Of a stretch of 64,000 bases of DNA, positions 30,235 to 40,104 are shown piece by piece. The stretch is from the NCBI RefSeq assembly GCF_036327415.1, contig NZ_CP123961.1, forward strand, positions 1 to 64,000, in the 5' to 3' direction. Every line of letters starts with the position of its first letter. The first letter of the stretch is position 1. The position numbers were made by a program, and so were the translations under genes. The notes under the pieces were generated by a model. The model was not told the DNA's origin. It ran no database searches and was given only the letters and a program-made list of their open reading frames with translations. Source of the stretch: Bartonella grahamii subsp. shimonis (GTDB taxonomy: Bacteria; Pseudomonadota; Alphaproteobacteria; Rhizobiales; Rhizobiaceae).

Positions 30235-31920
30235 GTGTCCGCTTTTATCTCAAGCGCCTCCACATCAATGCCATGCTACAAAACAACCGCAAACAGCCGC
30301 TCTCTGTCCCTCACAATCACACTATCCATCCTCCCCAGCCCTCACCCCAACCACTGCCAAAACAACCGTAATCACCAACACCAATGCCAACAAGACCCGC
30401 ACCAACATCACCCCAACATCACCCCAACATCACCCGGCAACCAACATCACTCCAACCACCCCTGCCGCGCCAACAATGCCTTCTAAGAATTCCATTCACC
30501 CATACATACATGTCACCATACATATATGTTACCCCTCCAACCTCACCCATCATGCCACCGCTAACACAACCGTAATGCCACCATAATGCCATTGCGTACA
30601 TCAACACAATCACCAACATCACCCGGCAACCAACATCACCCCAACACACCCCCTGCCGCGCCAACAGTGCCTTCTGAGAGTTCCATTCACCCATACATAT
30701 ATGTTACCATACATACATGTTACCCCTCCAACCTCACCCGTCATGCCACCGCTAACACAACCGTAATGCCACCATAATGCCATTGCGTACATCACCCGCA
30801 CCAACATCACCCGCACCAACATCACCCCAACCACCCCCTGCCGCGCCAACAGTGCTTTCTGAGAGTTCCATTCACCCATACATATATGTTACCCCTCCAA
30901 CCTCACCCATCATCATGCCACCGCTAACACAACCGTAATGCCACCATAATGCCATTGCGTACATCACCCGCACCAACATCACCCGGCAACCAACATCACC
31001 CCAACCACCCCCTGCCGCGCCAACAGTTCTTTCTGAGAATTTCATTCACCCATACATATATGTTACCCCTCCAACCTTCACCCATCATCATGCCACCGCT
31101 AACACAACCGTAATGCCACCATAATGCCATTGCGTACATCACCCCAACATCACCCCAACCACCCCCCCTGCTGCGCCAACAGTGCTTTCTGAGAATTTCA
31201 TTCACCCATACATACATGTTACCATACATATATGTTACCCCTCCAACCTCACCCGTCATGCCACCGCTAACACAACCGTAATGCCACCATAATGCCATTG
31301 CGTACATCACCCGCGCCAACATCACCCCAACCACCCCCTGCCGCGCCAACAGTGCCTTCTGAGAGTTCCATTCACCCATACATATATGTTACCATACATA
31401 TATGTTACCCCTCCAACCTCACCCGTCATGCCCCCGCTAACACAACCGTAATGCCGCCATAATGCCATTGCGTACATCACCCGCACCAACATCACCCGCA
31501 CCAACAAGACCCCAACCCCCCCTGCCGCACCAACATCACCCGCACCAACATCACCCCAACACACCCCCTGCCGCGCCAACAGTGCTTTCTGAGAGTTCCA
31601 TTCACCCATACATACATGTTACCATACATACATGTTACCCCTCCAACCTCACCCATCATGCCACCGCTAACACAACCGTAATGCCACCATAATGCCATTG
31701 CGTACATCACCCCAACATCACCCCAACCACCCCCCCTGCTGCGCCAACAGTGCTTTCTGAGAGTTCCATTCACCCATACATACATGTTACCATACATACA
31801 TGTTACCCCTCCAACCTCACCCATCATGCCACCGCTAACACAACCGTAATGCCACCATAATGCCATTGCGTACATCACCCGCACCAACAAGACCCGCACC
31901 AACATCACCCCAACCAACCC
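30235..31920. repeat. complex tandem repeat, units of about 150-230 bp
   Basis: Eight or so units share CCATTCACCCATACATA, TATGTTACCCCTCCAACCTC, GCCACCGCTAACACAACCGT and CCATAATGCCATTGCGTACA. They differ mainly in the number of internal CACCCGCACCAACAT 15-bp and ATACATACATGTTACC elements. Unit starts are near 30493, 30684, 30868, 31047, 31198, 31368, 31598 and 31765. Minus-strand frames within it are repeat artefacts. Confidence 0.9.
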
Positions 31921-32025
31921 TTACCCCATCCCCTAAGATGCCATAACTAACCTTTTGATTTCATCAAAGTCTCATGTCTCTTCTGTTTTTGAAGAGTGAA
32001 AAATTTCATTTTTAATATGTCGGCC

Positions 32026-32047
32026 AGCCTCACTTTAACGTGGGGCT
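32026..32047. terminator. hairpin before the endolysin gene
   Basis: AGCCTCAC (32026-32033) pairs with GTGGGGCT (32040-32047) across a 6-nt loop and is followed by TTATTTTA. A matching hairpin lies before the endolysin of the second cassette. Confidence 0.6.
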
Positions 32048-32066
32048 TTATTTTATGGAGAAGCAA

Positions 32067-32729
32067 ATGAGAAAAATATCATCAGCAGGCCTTGCGCTCA
32101 TTAAACAATGGGAAGGATTGCGTTTACAAGCCTATAAAGATACCATCGGGGTATGGACAATCGGCTATGGGCATACCAGCACTGCTGGCAGACCCTTCGT
32201 TCACAAGGGCATGACCATTACTGAAAAACAAGCAGAAGAAATTCTTTCTCAAGATTTAAGACAATTTGAGAATACCGTTGAAAAAAATGTGACGGTTTCC
32301 TTAACGGATGAACAATTCGCCGCGTTAGTATCGTTTTGCTATAATATAGGAACATCGGCTTTTTGCAATTCGACCCTGCTCAAAAAGCTCAATAACGGAG
32401 AATATGAAGCCGTCCCTGCTGAATTACAAAAGTGGACTAAGGCAGGAGGAAAACGTCTTCACGGTTTAGCGCACCGTCGTGCAGCCGAAGCAGGATTATG
32501 GGCAAAAGGGGCTTATGTTTCTCCCAACTACCAAACCGTAGAAACGCAAGCACCAATGGGATTTTTCAAAGCAGAAGCGCTTACACCGATTATTGGTTCT
32601 TTCTCTGGACTTGGAGGCTTATTGGCAGGCAATGGTCCCATCCAATGGGCATTGGCAACTATTATGGTTTTAGCCGCCTGTGCTGGCATCTTCTTTGTGG
32701 CAAAACGGTTTCGGGAGCAACGCTTATGA
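32067..32729 (+). CDS. phage endolysin, GH24 (T4-type) lysozyme with C-terminal membrane segment
   Basis: The protein has about 220 residues. The muramidase active site is visible: Glu in LIKQWEGLRL, Asp in AYKDT and Thr in GYGHTS, the E-8-D-5-T arrangement of phage lysozymes. It cleaves peptidoglycan during lysis. After the catalytic domain (to about 150) a linker leads to a C-terminal hydrophobic segment (WALATIMVLAACAGIFFVAK) ending in basic residues. ATG 32067 is chosen because GGAG lies 6 bases upstream; ATG 32055 and GTG 32040 are alternatives. The stop overlaps the spanin start by 4 bases. A paralogue lies at 53027-53689. Confidence 0.88.
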   Translation: MRKISSAGLALIKQWEGLRLQAYKDTIGVWTIGYGHTSTAGRPFVHKGMTITEKQAEEILSQDLRQFENTVEKNVTVSLTDEQFAALVSFCYNIGTSAFCNSTLLKKLNNGEYEAVPAELQKWTKAGGKRLHGLAHRRAAEAGLWAKGAYVSPNYQTVETQAPMGFFKAEALTPIIGSFSGLGGLLAGNGPIQWALATIMVLAACAGIFFVAKRFREQRL

Positions 32730-32962
32730 TGTGGTGGATGAAAAAAAATCTGATGATAACAGGAGCGGCTCTGACCGCTTTTTTTATCGCTTTAGCAAAA
32801 GTTTTCACTCTTGGAAAAAAGATTGAACAACAAAAGCAAATAGAAAAAACGCTTAAGTCATCAACAACACGGCTAGAGGTGGAAAATGAAATTAATCAAA
32901 AAAGTGATCCTGATGTACGCGCTGCTCTTACTCACTGGTTGCGCGATAAAAACAATCAATGA
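32726..32962 (+). CDS. inner-membrane spanin (Rz-like)
   Basis: The protein has 78 residues. It starts MMWWMKKNLMITGAALTAFF with one N-terminal membrane segment, followed by a charged coiled coil (GKKIEQQKQIEKTLKSSTTR) and a polar end. It starts in an ATGA overlap with the endolysin and contains the start of the lipoprotein gene in another frame. This is the classic nested Rz/Rz1 layout. Spanins bridge and fuse inner and outer membrane at the end of lysis. Confidence 0.8.
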   Translation: MMWWMKKNLMITGAALTAFFIALAKVFTLGKKIEQQKQIEKTLKSSTTRLEVENEINQKSDPDVRAALTHWLRDKNNQ

Positions 32963-33098
32963 GCCTTTTTCTTGCGTTGGTTGGATGCCCATTTATTTAG
33001 ACAAAAAAGATCTCAATATCATCAGCTCAAATCTCGCAAGAGATATTTTAAAGCATAACAAACAAGGGGAAGGTTTGTGTGGGTGGAAACATGGTTAG
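32886..33098 (+). CDS. outer-membrane spanin lipoprotein (Rz1-like)
   Basis: The protein has 70 residues with a lipoprotein signal peptide (MKLIKKVILMYALLLLTGC, lipobox LLTGC). The mature part contains WMPIYLDKKDLNIISSNLAR and a cysteine near the end. The start lies inside the inner spanin gene in a different frame. It is longer and less proline-rich than lambda Rz1, but the position and lipobox support the assignment. Confidence 0.75.
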   Translation: MKLIKKVILMYALLLLTGCAIKTINEPFSCVGWMPIYLDKKDLNIISSNLARDILKHNKQGEGLCGWKHG

Positions 33099-33303
33099 AA
33101 AAAAAACAGAAAAACAAATAGAGCTTACAGAAAAGGAAAAAGAAATTCTACAAGAAATCATCACGACTTATAAAAGTGTAAAAATAATGTCACGCTATAC
33201 GAAATGGATTATATTCATCATTTTCTTATTAGCGCTTGATTTTTCACGTATCATGGATGCGTTGGGAAGTATTTTTACACAAAAATCAAATATTCAACTC
33301 TAA
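33091..33303 (+). CDS. small phage membrane protein, holin-like candidate
   Basis: The protein has 70 residues. A charged helix (KQIELTEKEKEILQEIITTY) precedes one membrane segment (YTKWIIFIIFLLALDFSRIM). ATG 33091 overlaps the spanin stop by 8 bases. The same gene occupies the same place in the second cassette (52456-52674). A single-segment protein in a lysis cassette could be a holin or anti-holin; there is no direct evidence. Confidence 0.6.
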   Translation: MVRKKTEKQIELTEKEKEILQEIITTYKSVKIMSRYTKWIIFIIFLLALDFSRIMDALGSIFTQKSNIQL

Positions 33304-34386
33304 AATAAACAATAAAACGTGAGACGTGTTCAATCTTTTCTTAAATATAAAAAGCCTTCCGTTATTTTTTGAAAACACGGAGATTTTATTGATGATTTTT
33401 CACGTCTCATGGAAAATTTTTATACACTCTTCACACACGCCTTCATGAAATGAACTTAAGAGCATTAAGAGAGATTTCTAACAAACGCGTAAATCAACAA
33501 CCTTGGTAACATAAGAAAATGATTATACCAACGCACACTTTTTAAATAACCCATTGATGCTCAAAAGATTTTATACTTTTCACAAATACCATCGGAAAGA
33601 TACCATCGCGAAAAAATTGAAAATATTTAAAGATATTTTTTAATAAGCGTATAAGTAAACAACGCAAGGGTATTAACTTGCCTAAAGTCCCCTTTCTTTA
33701 CGCTTAAAAAAGAGCAATCGGACACACCACCTCACACATCACCAATCTTCAATATTTATACCCCCTGTTTATAAAAAACCTATTTATAAAAAACTGACTA
33801 TTTGAAAATATTCATGAGAAGCATTTTTATTTTCTTTAAGTATTTTACTCTAGCTCACTCCATTTGTGAGGTATAAGAAAAAGATTGAGTTTTTTCAACA
33901 TAAGAGAGGATTGAAATAAAAAAATCCACCGCAATAAAAATCTCTTACTCAACATTCAAAACAATGAATGATTATTATAAATAAAAGCGTTACTCCACTA
34001 AAATCCATTAAAATGTGAAGCAACACATGATTATCGTTATTTGCAAGAATGCAAGGTTCTTGAAAACCGTAAAACCACCTCACATTGATTTATAATTATC
34101 ATTAAGCATTATTCAACTTGAATTAAAACACTGCCTATCATAGGATTCTCTCATTTTCCAAACCTATTTCCTTTTGAAACCATAAAAACCACGCCACTTG
34201 CATATTACAGTGTAGTGTTCAAAACTCTATAAGCAAGGCATGCCTCACCGTCTCACGGACCAACAGCTTGTCATAACATTGAGAGCTGGAAAAGTGTATG
34301 ATAACGTTAGCATATTCTTTTATTAAGCGTAAAGATAGTCGTGCCCTATGGTTATGCACTTCATGGGAACTTTACCCTTATCCAAT
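33304..34386. other. non-coding stretch with interspersed repeat relic
   Basis: No gene seen. About 34100-34345 resembles the diffuse repeat also found near 23150, 45940 and 47120. The character of the sequence changes near 34380, which I take as the left edge of the imported island. Confidence 0.4.
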
Positions 34387-34749
34387 TCATGAATCCATTA
34401 CGAAATCGTCCATTGTAAAATCGGTGTGACGAGCGAGATGTCTCTTAAAAAACACGTCAATATGCAAAAATATATATTTGGAGACAAATGTATTTGTATA
34501 TTTGCGGCTTTTCCACTTTACGTGAGGGATTTCACTCAATGCCACGAAGGTATATGCCATTTTAGCCTCTGCGAGTTGTAGATTGGCTAGGATTTCGTCT
34601 GTGGTGTAGCGATTAAGCATAACGATGATACAACGCTTATTGGGGTTCTCATTGACCTTTAAACGTCTATCAACCCTATCAAATCTTTTTATTTTCCTCA
34701 CGCACACTTGAGTGGACGTAGCTACTACCGTCCATGTGGATTTCACCAT
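34387..34749 (-). CDS. unknown ORF beside the 16-19 bp repeat array
   Basis: The frame has 120 codons, with a more plausible start at the internal Met in CIIVMLNRYTTDEILANLQL. The text reads like a normal soluble protein (KMAYTFVALSEIPHVKWKSR) and ends near a composition change. I recognise no family. It may be the remainder of a gene belonging to the imported island. Confidence 0.35.
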   Translation of the reverse strand: MVKSTWTVVATSTQVCVRKIKRFDRVDRRLKVNENPNKRCIIVMLNRYTTDEILANLQLAEAKMAYTFVALSEIPHVKWKSRKYTNTFVSKYIFLHIDVFFKRHLARHTDFTMDDFVMDS

Positions 34750-34754
34750 TTAGC

Positions 34755-35795
34755 AGTAACTTGCCAGCGCGGTATAACTTGCCAGCGGATGTAACTTGCC
34801 AGCGGTATAACTTGCCAGAGCGGTATAACTTTCCAGAGCAGTGTAACTTGCCAGCGGATGTAACTTGCCAGTGGTATAGCTTGCCAGAGCAGTATAGCTT
34901 GCCAGCGGTGTAACTTGCCAGCGGTATAACTTGCCAGCGGTGTAGCTTGCCAGCGGTATAGCTTGCCAGAGCAGTGTAACTTTCCAGCACGGTGTAACTT
35001 GCCAGCGGTGTAGCTTGCCAGCAGTGTAGCTTGCCAGCGCGGTATAACTTGCCAGCGGTGTAGCTTGCCAGCAGTGTATAACTTTCCAGAGCGGATGTAG
35101 CTTGCCAGCACAGTATAACTTGCCAGCGCGGTGTAACTTGCCAGCAGTGTAACTTGCCAGCAGTGTATAACTTGCCAGCGGTATAACTTGCCAGAGCGGT
35201 ATAACTTTCCAGAGCAGTGTAACTTGCCAGCGGATGTAACTTGCCAGCAGTGTAACTTGCCAACAGTGTAACTTTCCAGAGCGGATGTAGCTTGCCAGCG
35301 GTATAACTTGCCAGCGGTGTAGCTTGCCAGCGGTATAGCTTGCCAGAGCAGTGTAACTTTCCAGCACGGTGTAACTTGCCAGCGGTGTAGCTTGCCAGCA
35401 GTGTAGCTTGCCAGCGCGGTATAACTTGCCAGCGGTGTAGCTTGCCAGCAGTGTATAACTTTCCAGAGCGGATGTAGCTTGCCAGCACAGTATAACTTGC
35501 CAGCGCGGTGTAACTTGCCAGCGGTATAACTTGCCAGCGGTGTAACTTGCCAGCAGTGTAACTTGCCAGCGGATGTAACTTTCCAACAGTGTAGCTTGCC
35601 AGCGGTATAGCTTGCCAGCGGTATAGCTTGCCAGCAGTGTAACTTGCCAGCGCGGATGTAGCTTGCCAGCAGTGTAGCTTGCCAACAGTGTAACTTGCCA
35701 GCAGTGTAACTTGCCAGCAGTGTATAACTTGCCAGCGCGGTATAACTTGCCAGCGGTATAACTTGCCAGCGGTGTAACTTTCCAGCGGGTTTTGT
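34755..35795. repeat. array of about 60 repeats, unit 16-19 bp
   Basis: The plus-strand unit is AACTTGCCAGCGGTGT with length variants (GCGCGGTAT, GCGGATGT, AGCAGTGTAT) and a CTTTCCAG variant. Segments of several hundred bases recur inside the array (for example 34920-35110 and 35310-35500), showing higher-order duplication. All three minus-strand frames are open because no unit contains a stop on that strand. No spacers, so it is not a CRISPR array. Confidence 0.9.
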
Positions 35796-36002
35796 ATATT
35801 TTGACAGAAGGTTTTGTACCAATTTATTTTTTTCAAAGGATTTTCAAAGACCTTTCAAAGTCTTTTCTCATTTTTACTATGAAACCACTCTTTTTTCTGA
35901 TTTTCGCTAATTTTCACAATTTTAGGTGTCAAAATCTATTTTGACAAAACGCGCATTTAATGCTAAAAATGAGTCATAAAAACAACAAGTTACTACGTAT
36001 TC

Positions 36003-36078
36003 CCACCTCTTCCCACCTCTTCCCACCTCTTCCCACCTCTTCCCACCTCTTCCCACCTACTCCCACCTCTTCCCACTT
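36003..36078. repeat. 10-bp microsatellite TCCCACCTCT
   Basis: Eight or so units of TTCCCACCTC in tandem, one with a TAC variant, between the 16-19 bp array and the transposase relic. Confidence 0.85.
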
Positions 36079-36099
36079 AGTATAAAACCTAGTGTCAAG

Positions 36100-36479
36100 C
36101 TACAGCGGAAACACATCTTTTTGGGCTTGGAGTAATTCACGGATTTTATGAGCTAGGACAAAAGCAGTTTTGTACTGAACATCTAGGTGACGAGATAGCG
36201 GCAGGGCTGATATACCTTTCACCGCATTGACGTAAATGGCACAGGCAAAAAGAATCGTCCATAATGGCAATTATGGTGAGAAAAGAGAGTGCTTGATATT
36301 ACACTAAAGTGATATTTGCAATGCTTACATTGCCATTGTTTACAACTGGCAATGTAATAGGCTTTATTTTGTACTTGGCATTTCGGGCAAACCACGATTT
36401 CTGCACTACCCCAACGCAATTCACACAGCATAGCATGGCACTTGTCATCACTTAACCAAGCAATGGCTAATGACAACAT
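36100..36479 (-). pseudogene. IS1595/ISXO2-type transposase remnant
   Basis: The first frame (36479-36219) carries the zinc-ribbon N-terminus of these transposases: CPKCQ, then WQCKHCKYHFSVISSTLF. A frameshift near 36280 moves the rest into another frame (LPLWTILFACAIYVNAVKGI, then SALPLSRHLDVQYKTAFVLA), ending at a stop near 36100. The DDE catalytic part is missing. It marks the island as mobile in the past. Confidence 0.75.
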
Positions 36480-36531
36480 ACTGCGAGCACAGGCTGTTCA
36501 TAAAAAGTGTTTTATCATAATTTAAGACTGT

Positions 36532-36606
36532 TAATCATCGTTTGTCATGATTATACGCCTTATAACCAATTTTGACAATAGGTTTATAATCGTTTATAAT
36601 GATTAT
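36532..36606 (+). promoter_or_regulatory. near-perfect sigma-70 promoter with two dyads
   Basis: TTGACA at 36572-36577 and TATAAT at 36595-36600 are separated by exactly 17 bases, 34 bases before the ATG of the DUF6471-like gene. Two dyads flank or span it: TAATCAT-N8-ATGATTA (36532-36553) and ATAATC-N9-GATTAT (36586-36606, centred on the -10). They look like repressor operators. Confidence 0.7.
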
Positions 36607-36633
36607 ATGTTTTAAATAGTGAGAAAGTACGAT

Positions 36634-36864
36634 ATGCAACACTCAAAGAGCGATGAATGGCGAAATAAAGCCAAAGGCATTGTTAAAGCGGAAATTGCCC
36701 TTAGAAACCTTAGCTATGCTGATGTGGCAGAAAAGTTAAAAGACTTAGGTATTGAGGAAACCCCACAGAACCTTAGCAATAAGATTTCTCGTGGAGCTTT
36801 TGGGGCGGACTTTATGTTGCAGGTTTTGACTGCGATTGGATGCAATGAAATTCGTTTGATTTAA
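36634..36864 (+). CDS. small DUF6471-like protein, putative regulator
   Basis: The protein has 76 residues from ATG 36634; a GTG at 36619 is an alternative. It reads EWRNKAKGIVKAEIALRNLS, YADVAEKLKDLG and QNLSNKISRGAFGADFMLQV. That is the helix-turn-helix-like pattern of the DUF6471 family as I remember it. It is the only island gene without a frameshift. Its position behind a strong promoter with two dyads suggests an autoregulating controller for the modification genes that follow. Confidence 0.65.
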   Translation: MQHSKSDEWRNKAKGIVKAEIALRNLSYADVAEKLKDLGIEETPQNLSNKISRGAFGADFMLQVLTAIGCNEIRLI

Positions 36865-36919
36865 TAAGATTTTTTTATAAACGATAGTTTTGAATTGGTC
36901 TTAGTGAGAACGTTTTAAT

Positions 36920-38039
36920 ATGTTTAATAATGATGCACATCTTGAAAGTAAAAATAGTGGCTTGTCTAAAGCCAAAAGTACCAAAAAGGGTGAATTTTAC
37001 ACGCAATACAACGATATTGAAAAGGAAATGCACGCCTACACCTTGACTATGACGTTAACGTTTTTCGAGGTAAAATTGTCTTTTTACCATGTGACGCCCC
37101 CGATTGGAGTAACTTTACCAAGTATTTCGCTCAAAACTTTGAACGATTTGGCTTAAAAAACTCATTAGCACCAGTTACGCACATACCAGTAAAGATTTAC
37201 AAGCTGATTATCAACCGTCTTTATTTGAAACTCAAAGCCCAAATTATGACAAAGATAAATCGGTAAAACAGGGTAAAATATTCATCCTTGATAAAGACAG
37301 TAACCATGACGGTAAAGTCGATATTAAGGATTTGCAATGGCATTACCTTAATGGCACAGGGGATTTTAAAACAGATGAAATCAAAGCCTTGCGAGATGAA
37401 GCGGATATGATTATCACCAATCCACCCTTTTCACTATTTCGTGAGTTTTTGGCATGGATAGTGGAAACGGCTAAACAATTTTCCATTATTGAAAATATAA
37501 ACGCCATTACCTGTAAAGACATATTTTCACTCATTAAAAATAATGAAGCACGGTTAGGTGCGACCATTAATAGTGGTGATAGAGAGTTTAGAGTGCCTGA
37601 AAGCTACCCACTTGAAGCAGCAGGATTTAGAATTGATGATGAGGGGAATAAATATATTCGTGTAAAAGGCGTTCGGTGGTTTACAAATATCGACCATGGC
37701 AGACGACATCAACCCTTGCAACTGATGACAATGGCAGAAAATCTTAAATTTAATAAGAAAATTCAAGGAAAAAATGCTTATCAAAAATACGATTATTACA
37801 ACGCCATTGAGGTACCCGTAACGATCGCCACACCAAGCGATTATAAAGGTGTTATGGGTGTGCCTATTAGCTTTTTAGACAAACACAACCCTGAACAATT
37901 TAAAATTATTGGTATGGATTTAGAAGTCAAAAATGAATCATTAAGTGATTTAGCTGTTGCTGATTGGAATGGTAAGTTAGACCGTGCTTACATTAATGGT
38001 AATCGGATGTACTCACGAATCCTCATACAAGCAGAATAA
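36920..38039 (+). pseudogene. EcoRI-type adenine-specific DNA methyltransferase, frameshifted
   Basis: The pieces together give a protein of about 370 residues. The start KSTKKGEFYTQYNDIEKEMH is typical of the EcoRI methylase family. After a frameshift near 37035 the text reads DYDVNVFRGKIVFLPCDAPD in a second frame. After another near 37151 it reads LKKLISTSYAHTSKDLQADY and continues to the end. The catalytic motif NPPF (ITNPPFSLFREFLAWI) is intact in the last part (37332-38039). The ends are complete, so this is a recently inactivated gene, or an intact one with base-call errors. Confidence 0.75.
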
Positions 38040-38314
38040 TGAGAGTCCCTAATATGTATATTGAATATATAGATTATAATGATAGGCAAATGCTATTTGA
38101 CAATAGTCACATGATCCGATGTGATTATTTCAACAATCTACCATTTAGAATACAGCGTATTGTGCTTACACCTGATAATCAAAACACGCAAAATATCATT
38201 GAGATTGCAAAAAAGCGTTTAAGCAATATAAATTTTAATTCAGCCAATTCGTCAGGTGATACGAGAAATTTAAGAGAAATTCAGTTAAAAGGCTTGTGTG
38301 GTTTTAATCATTGA
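38039..38314 (+). CDS. unknown small ORF after the methyltransferase
   Basis: The frame has 91 codons, and its ATG overlaps the methyltransferase stop (TAATG), implying coupling in the original operon. The text is MRVPNMYIEYIDYNDRQMLF and so on. No recognisable motif. It may be the front part of one gene with the next ORF. Confidence 0.4.
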   Translation: MRVPNMYIEYIDYNDRQMLFDNSHMIRCDYFNNLPFRIQRIVLTPDNQNTQNIIEIAKKRLSNINFNSANSSGDTRNLREIQLKGLCGFNH

Positions 38315-38537
38315 GCAACTATGCTTTACTATGCTTAATCACTACAATACAAGTAAAAATGTTTCTATACAAATAGATAGTTCAAATAATTCTATCAATC
38401 AAGTTGATATAAAAATTATCAAAAGATGGAAAGACCAATCAGACATTGAACATCAAGCCGTAAAAACAGTAGAGATACGCTCCTCTTTTCCATTTAAGCC
38501 GATAGCAGAGGCTATAATAAAAGATTTTGATAATTAG
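38298..38537 (+). CDS. unknown small ORF
   Basis: The frame has 79 codons with a non-ATG first codon; an internal ATG (MLNHYNTSKNVSIQIDSSNN) is a likelier start. It overlaps the previous ORF by 17 bases in another frame, which fits one gene broken by a frameshift. Function unknown. Confidence 0.3.
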   Translation: MVLIIEQLCFTMLNHYNTSKNVSIQIDSSNNSINQVDIKIIKRWKDQSDIEHQAVKTVEIRSSFPFKPIAEAIIKDFDN

Positions 38538-38569
38538 GGACTTATACTAACCATGTCAAAACTATAGAA

Positions 38570-38933
38570 ATGAATAAAGATTTCTATTTGCGTTTTCTTT
38601 TTAGTCTTGATTACAAATAACGGGCAGTACGTTAAAAATAATAAAGGCGGTATAGATTATAGTGCTACTACAGTTAAGTTTTTAAGTGAACAGTATTTCG
38701 ATGATAATTTATTTTTGAAACGAGATTTGGTTGTCTATTTTGTCGGTGGAGCCACCAAAAACATGATGCTTGATGATACGATATCATATTATGGCTCTAT
38801 GCAGTCAGATAATTTCAATAAGTCTAACACCGCAAAATATCGAAAATTAAAAATTAAAAATGCCCTTGATTGTATTTCTATAATTCAACTAATGTTAAAC
38901 GTTGTCGCTGATGAAGCATCTAACGGAAAATAA
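38570..38933 (+). pseudogene. frameshifted unknown ORF of the island
   Basis: A short frame from ATG 38570 (MNKDFYLRFLFSLDYK) stops after 16 codons. The adjacent frame continues without a start as NNGQYVKNNKGGIDYSATTV to 38933. Joining them near 38618 gives one protein of about 120 residues. No family recognised. Confidence 0.45.
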
Positions 38934-38942
38934 GAATAATTT

Positions 38943-40104
38943 ATGAAAACCACGCTTAAGACTTATAGCATTGCCGATATCTGTCATGGATTCACCTATA
39001 ACGAATTTGAAGGCAAAGGCTTATTTGGCTTACTCAGGCAAACTTACCATTCAACCTGAATACCAACGCAATTATATCTATGCTGATGGTAAACGTGATG
39101 TTGCCGTTATTAAATCTATCCTAAAAGGCTACCCATTGGGTTTGTTGTATTTTAACCAAACAGGGGATGGTATCTATGAGGTTTTAGACGGACAGCAACG
39201 CATTACCAGTATCGGGCGATTTGTTACCAATAAATTTGCCATCATGGATAACAATAAGACCCCGCAATATTTCAACGCACTACCACCTGAACAGCAAGAT
39301 TTGATTAATAAAACCAACCTTTTAGTATATGTATGTGACGGTGAGGAAATCGAAATTAAAAACTGGTTTAAAACCATCAACATTGCAGGCGTACCACTCA
39401 ATGAACAAGAATTATTAAATGCTGTCTATTCAGGAAAATTTGTAACCCTAGCGAAAGCCGAATTTAGCAACAGCCAAAACGCCAATATTAACAAATGGGC
39501 GAGTTATGTGCGAGGATCAGCTTTACGCCAAGACTTTTTAGCCACCGCCCTTGAATGGGTCAGCCGTAACAATGTAGGCGACTACATGAGCCGTTACCGT
39601 CATAATGACAACATCAGCAAACTAAAAACCTATTTTAATACCGTAATTGACTGGGTATCAGGGATTTTTACTACTGTTGAGAAAGAAATGCAAGGGTTAG
39701 AATGGGGGCGATTATATGAAACCTACAAATCCAAGCCTTACAATCCGCAAACCATTAGTGAGCAAGTAAAAACCCTATATGCAGACCCTTATGTCAAAGA
39801 CCGTAAAGGAATTTTTGAATATGTGCTAGGTGGTATGATGGATAAAAAATTACTTAATGTAAGAGTATTTGATGAAGCTACAAAAAAATCAACCTATGCC
39901 AAACAAACCACCAATTCCGAAGTGAATGGTATTTCAAATTGCCCGCTATGTGTAATCAGTAACAATGTCAATAAAAATAAAATTTGGAAACTTGCCAACA
40001 TGGATGCAGACCATGTGACCGCGTGGAGTAAAGGGGGTGCAACCGACAAGGCTAATTGTGAAATGTTCTGTAAAACGCATAATAGAGCTAAGGGTAATAA
40101 ATAA
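38943..40104 (+). CDS. DUF262 plus HNH nuclease protein (GmrSD/restriction-type), 5' frameshift
   Basis: The protein has about 387 residues if joined. The DUF262 domain holds the ParB-like nucleotide-binding motif ([14 protein letters not shown], about residues 75-90). The C-terminus is an HNH nuclease: CPLC, then [20 protein letters not shown] and [10 protein letters not shown]. The natural ATG is at 38943 ([20 protein letters not shown]). One extra base near 39033 (GGCTTACTCAGGC) shifts the frame before [16 protein letters not shown]. From 38971 a TTG start could still give 377 residues. With the methyltransferase it forms a restriction or anti-phage pair. Confidence 0.75.

Noticed and set aside
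30384..31917. ORFs of 63-141 codons in the 30-32 kb array
   Set aside because: They are repeat artefacts in several frames on both strands.
32498..32725. N-terminal extension of the inner spanin
   Set aside because: The upstream part is an out-of-frame reading of the endolysin gene; the ATG in the ATGA overlap is the natural start.
34755..35795. CRISPR array
   Set aside because: The repeats are directly adjacent, 16-19 bp and degenerate, with no unique spacers and no cas genes.
34679..35836. Three long minus-strand ORFs (311-385 codons) as genes
   Set aside because: They come only from the repeat unit lacking stops on that strand; unit length variants shift the frame and no ribosome binding site or domain is present.
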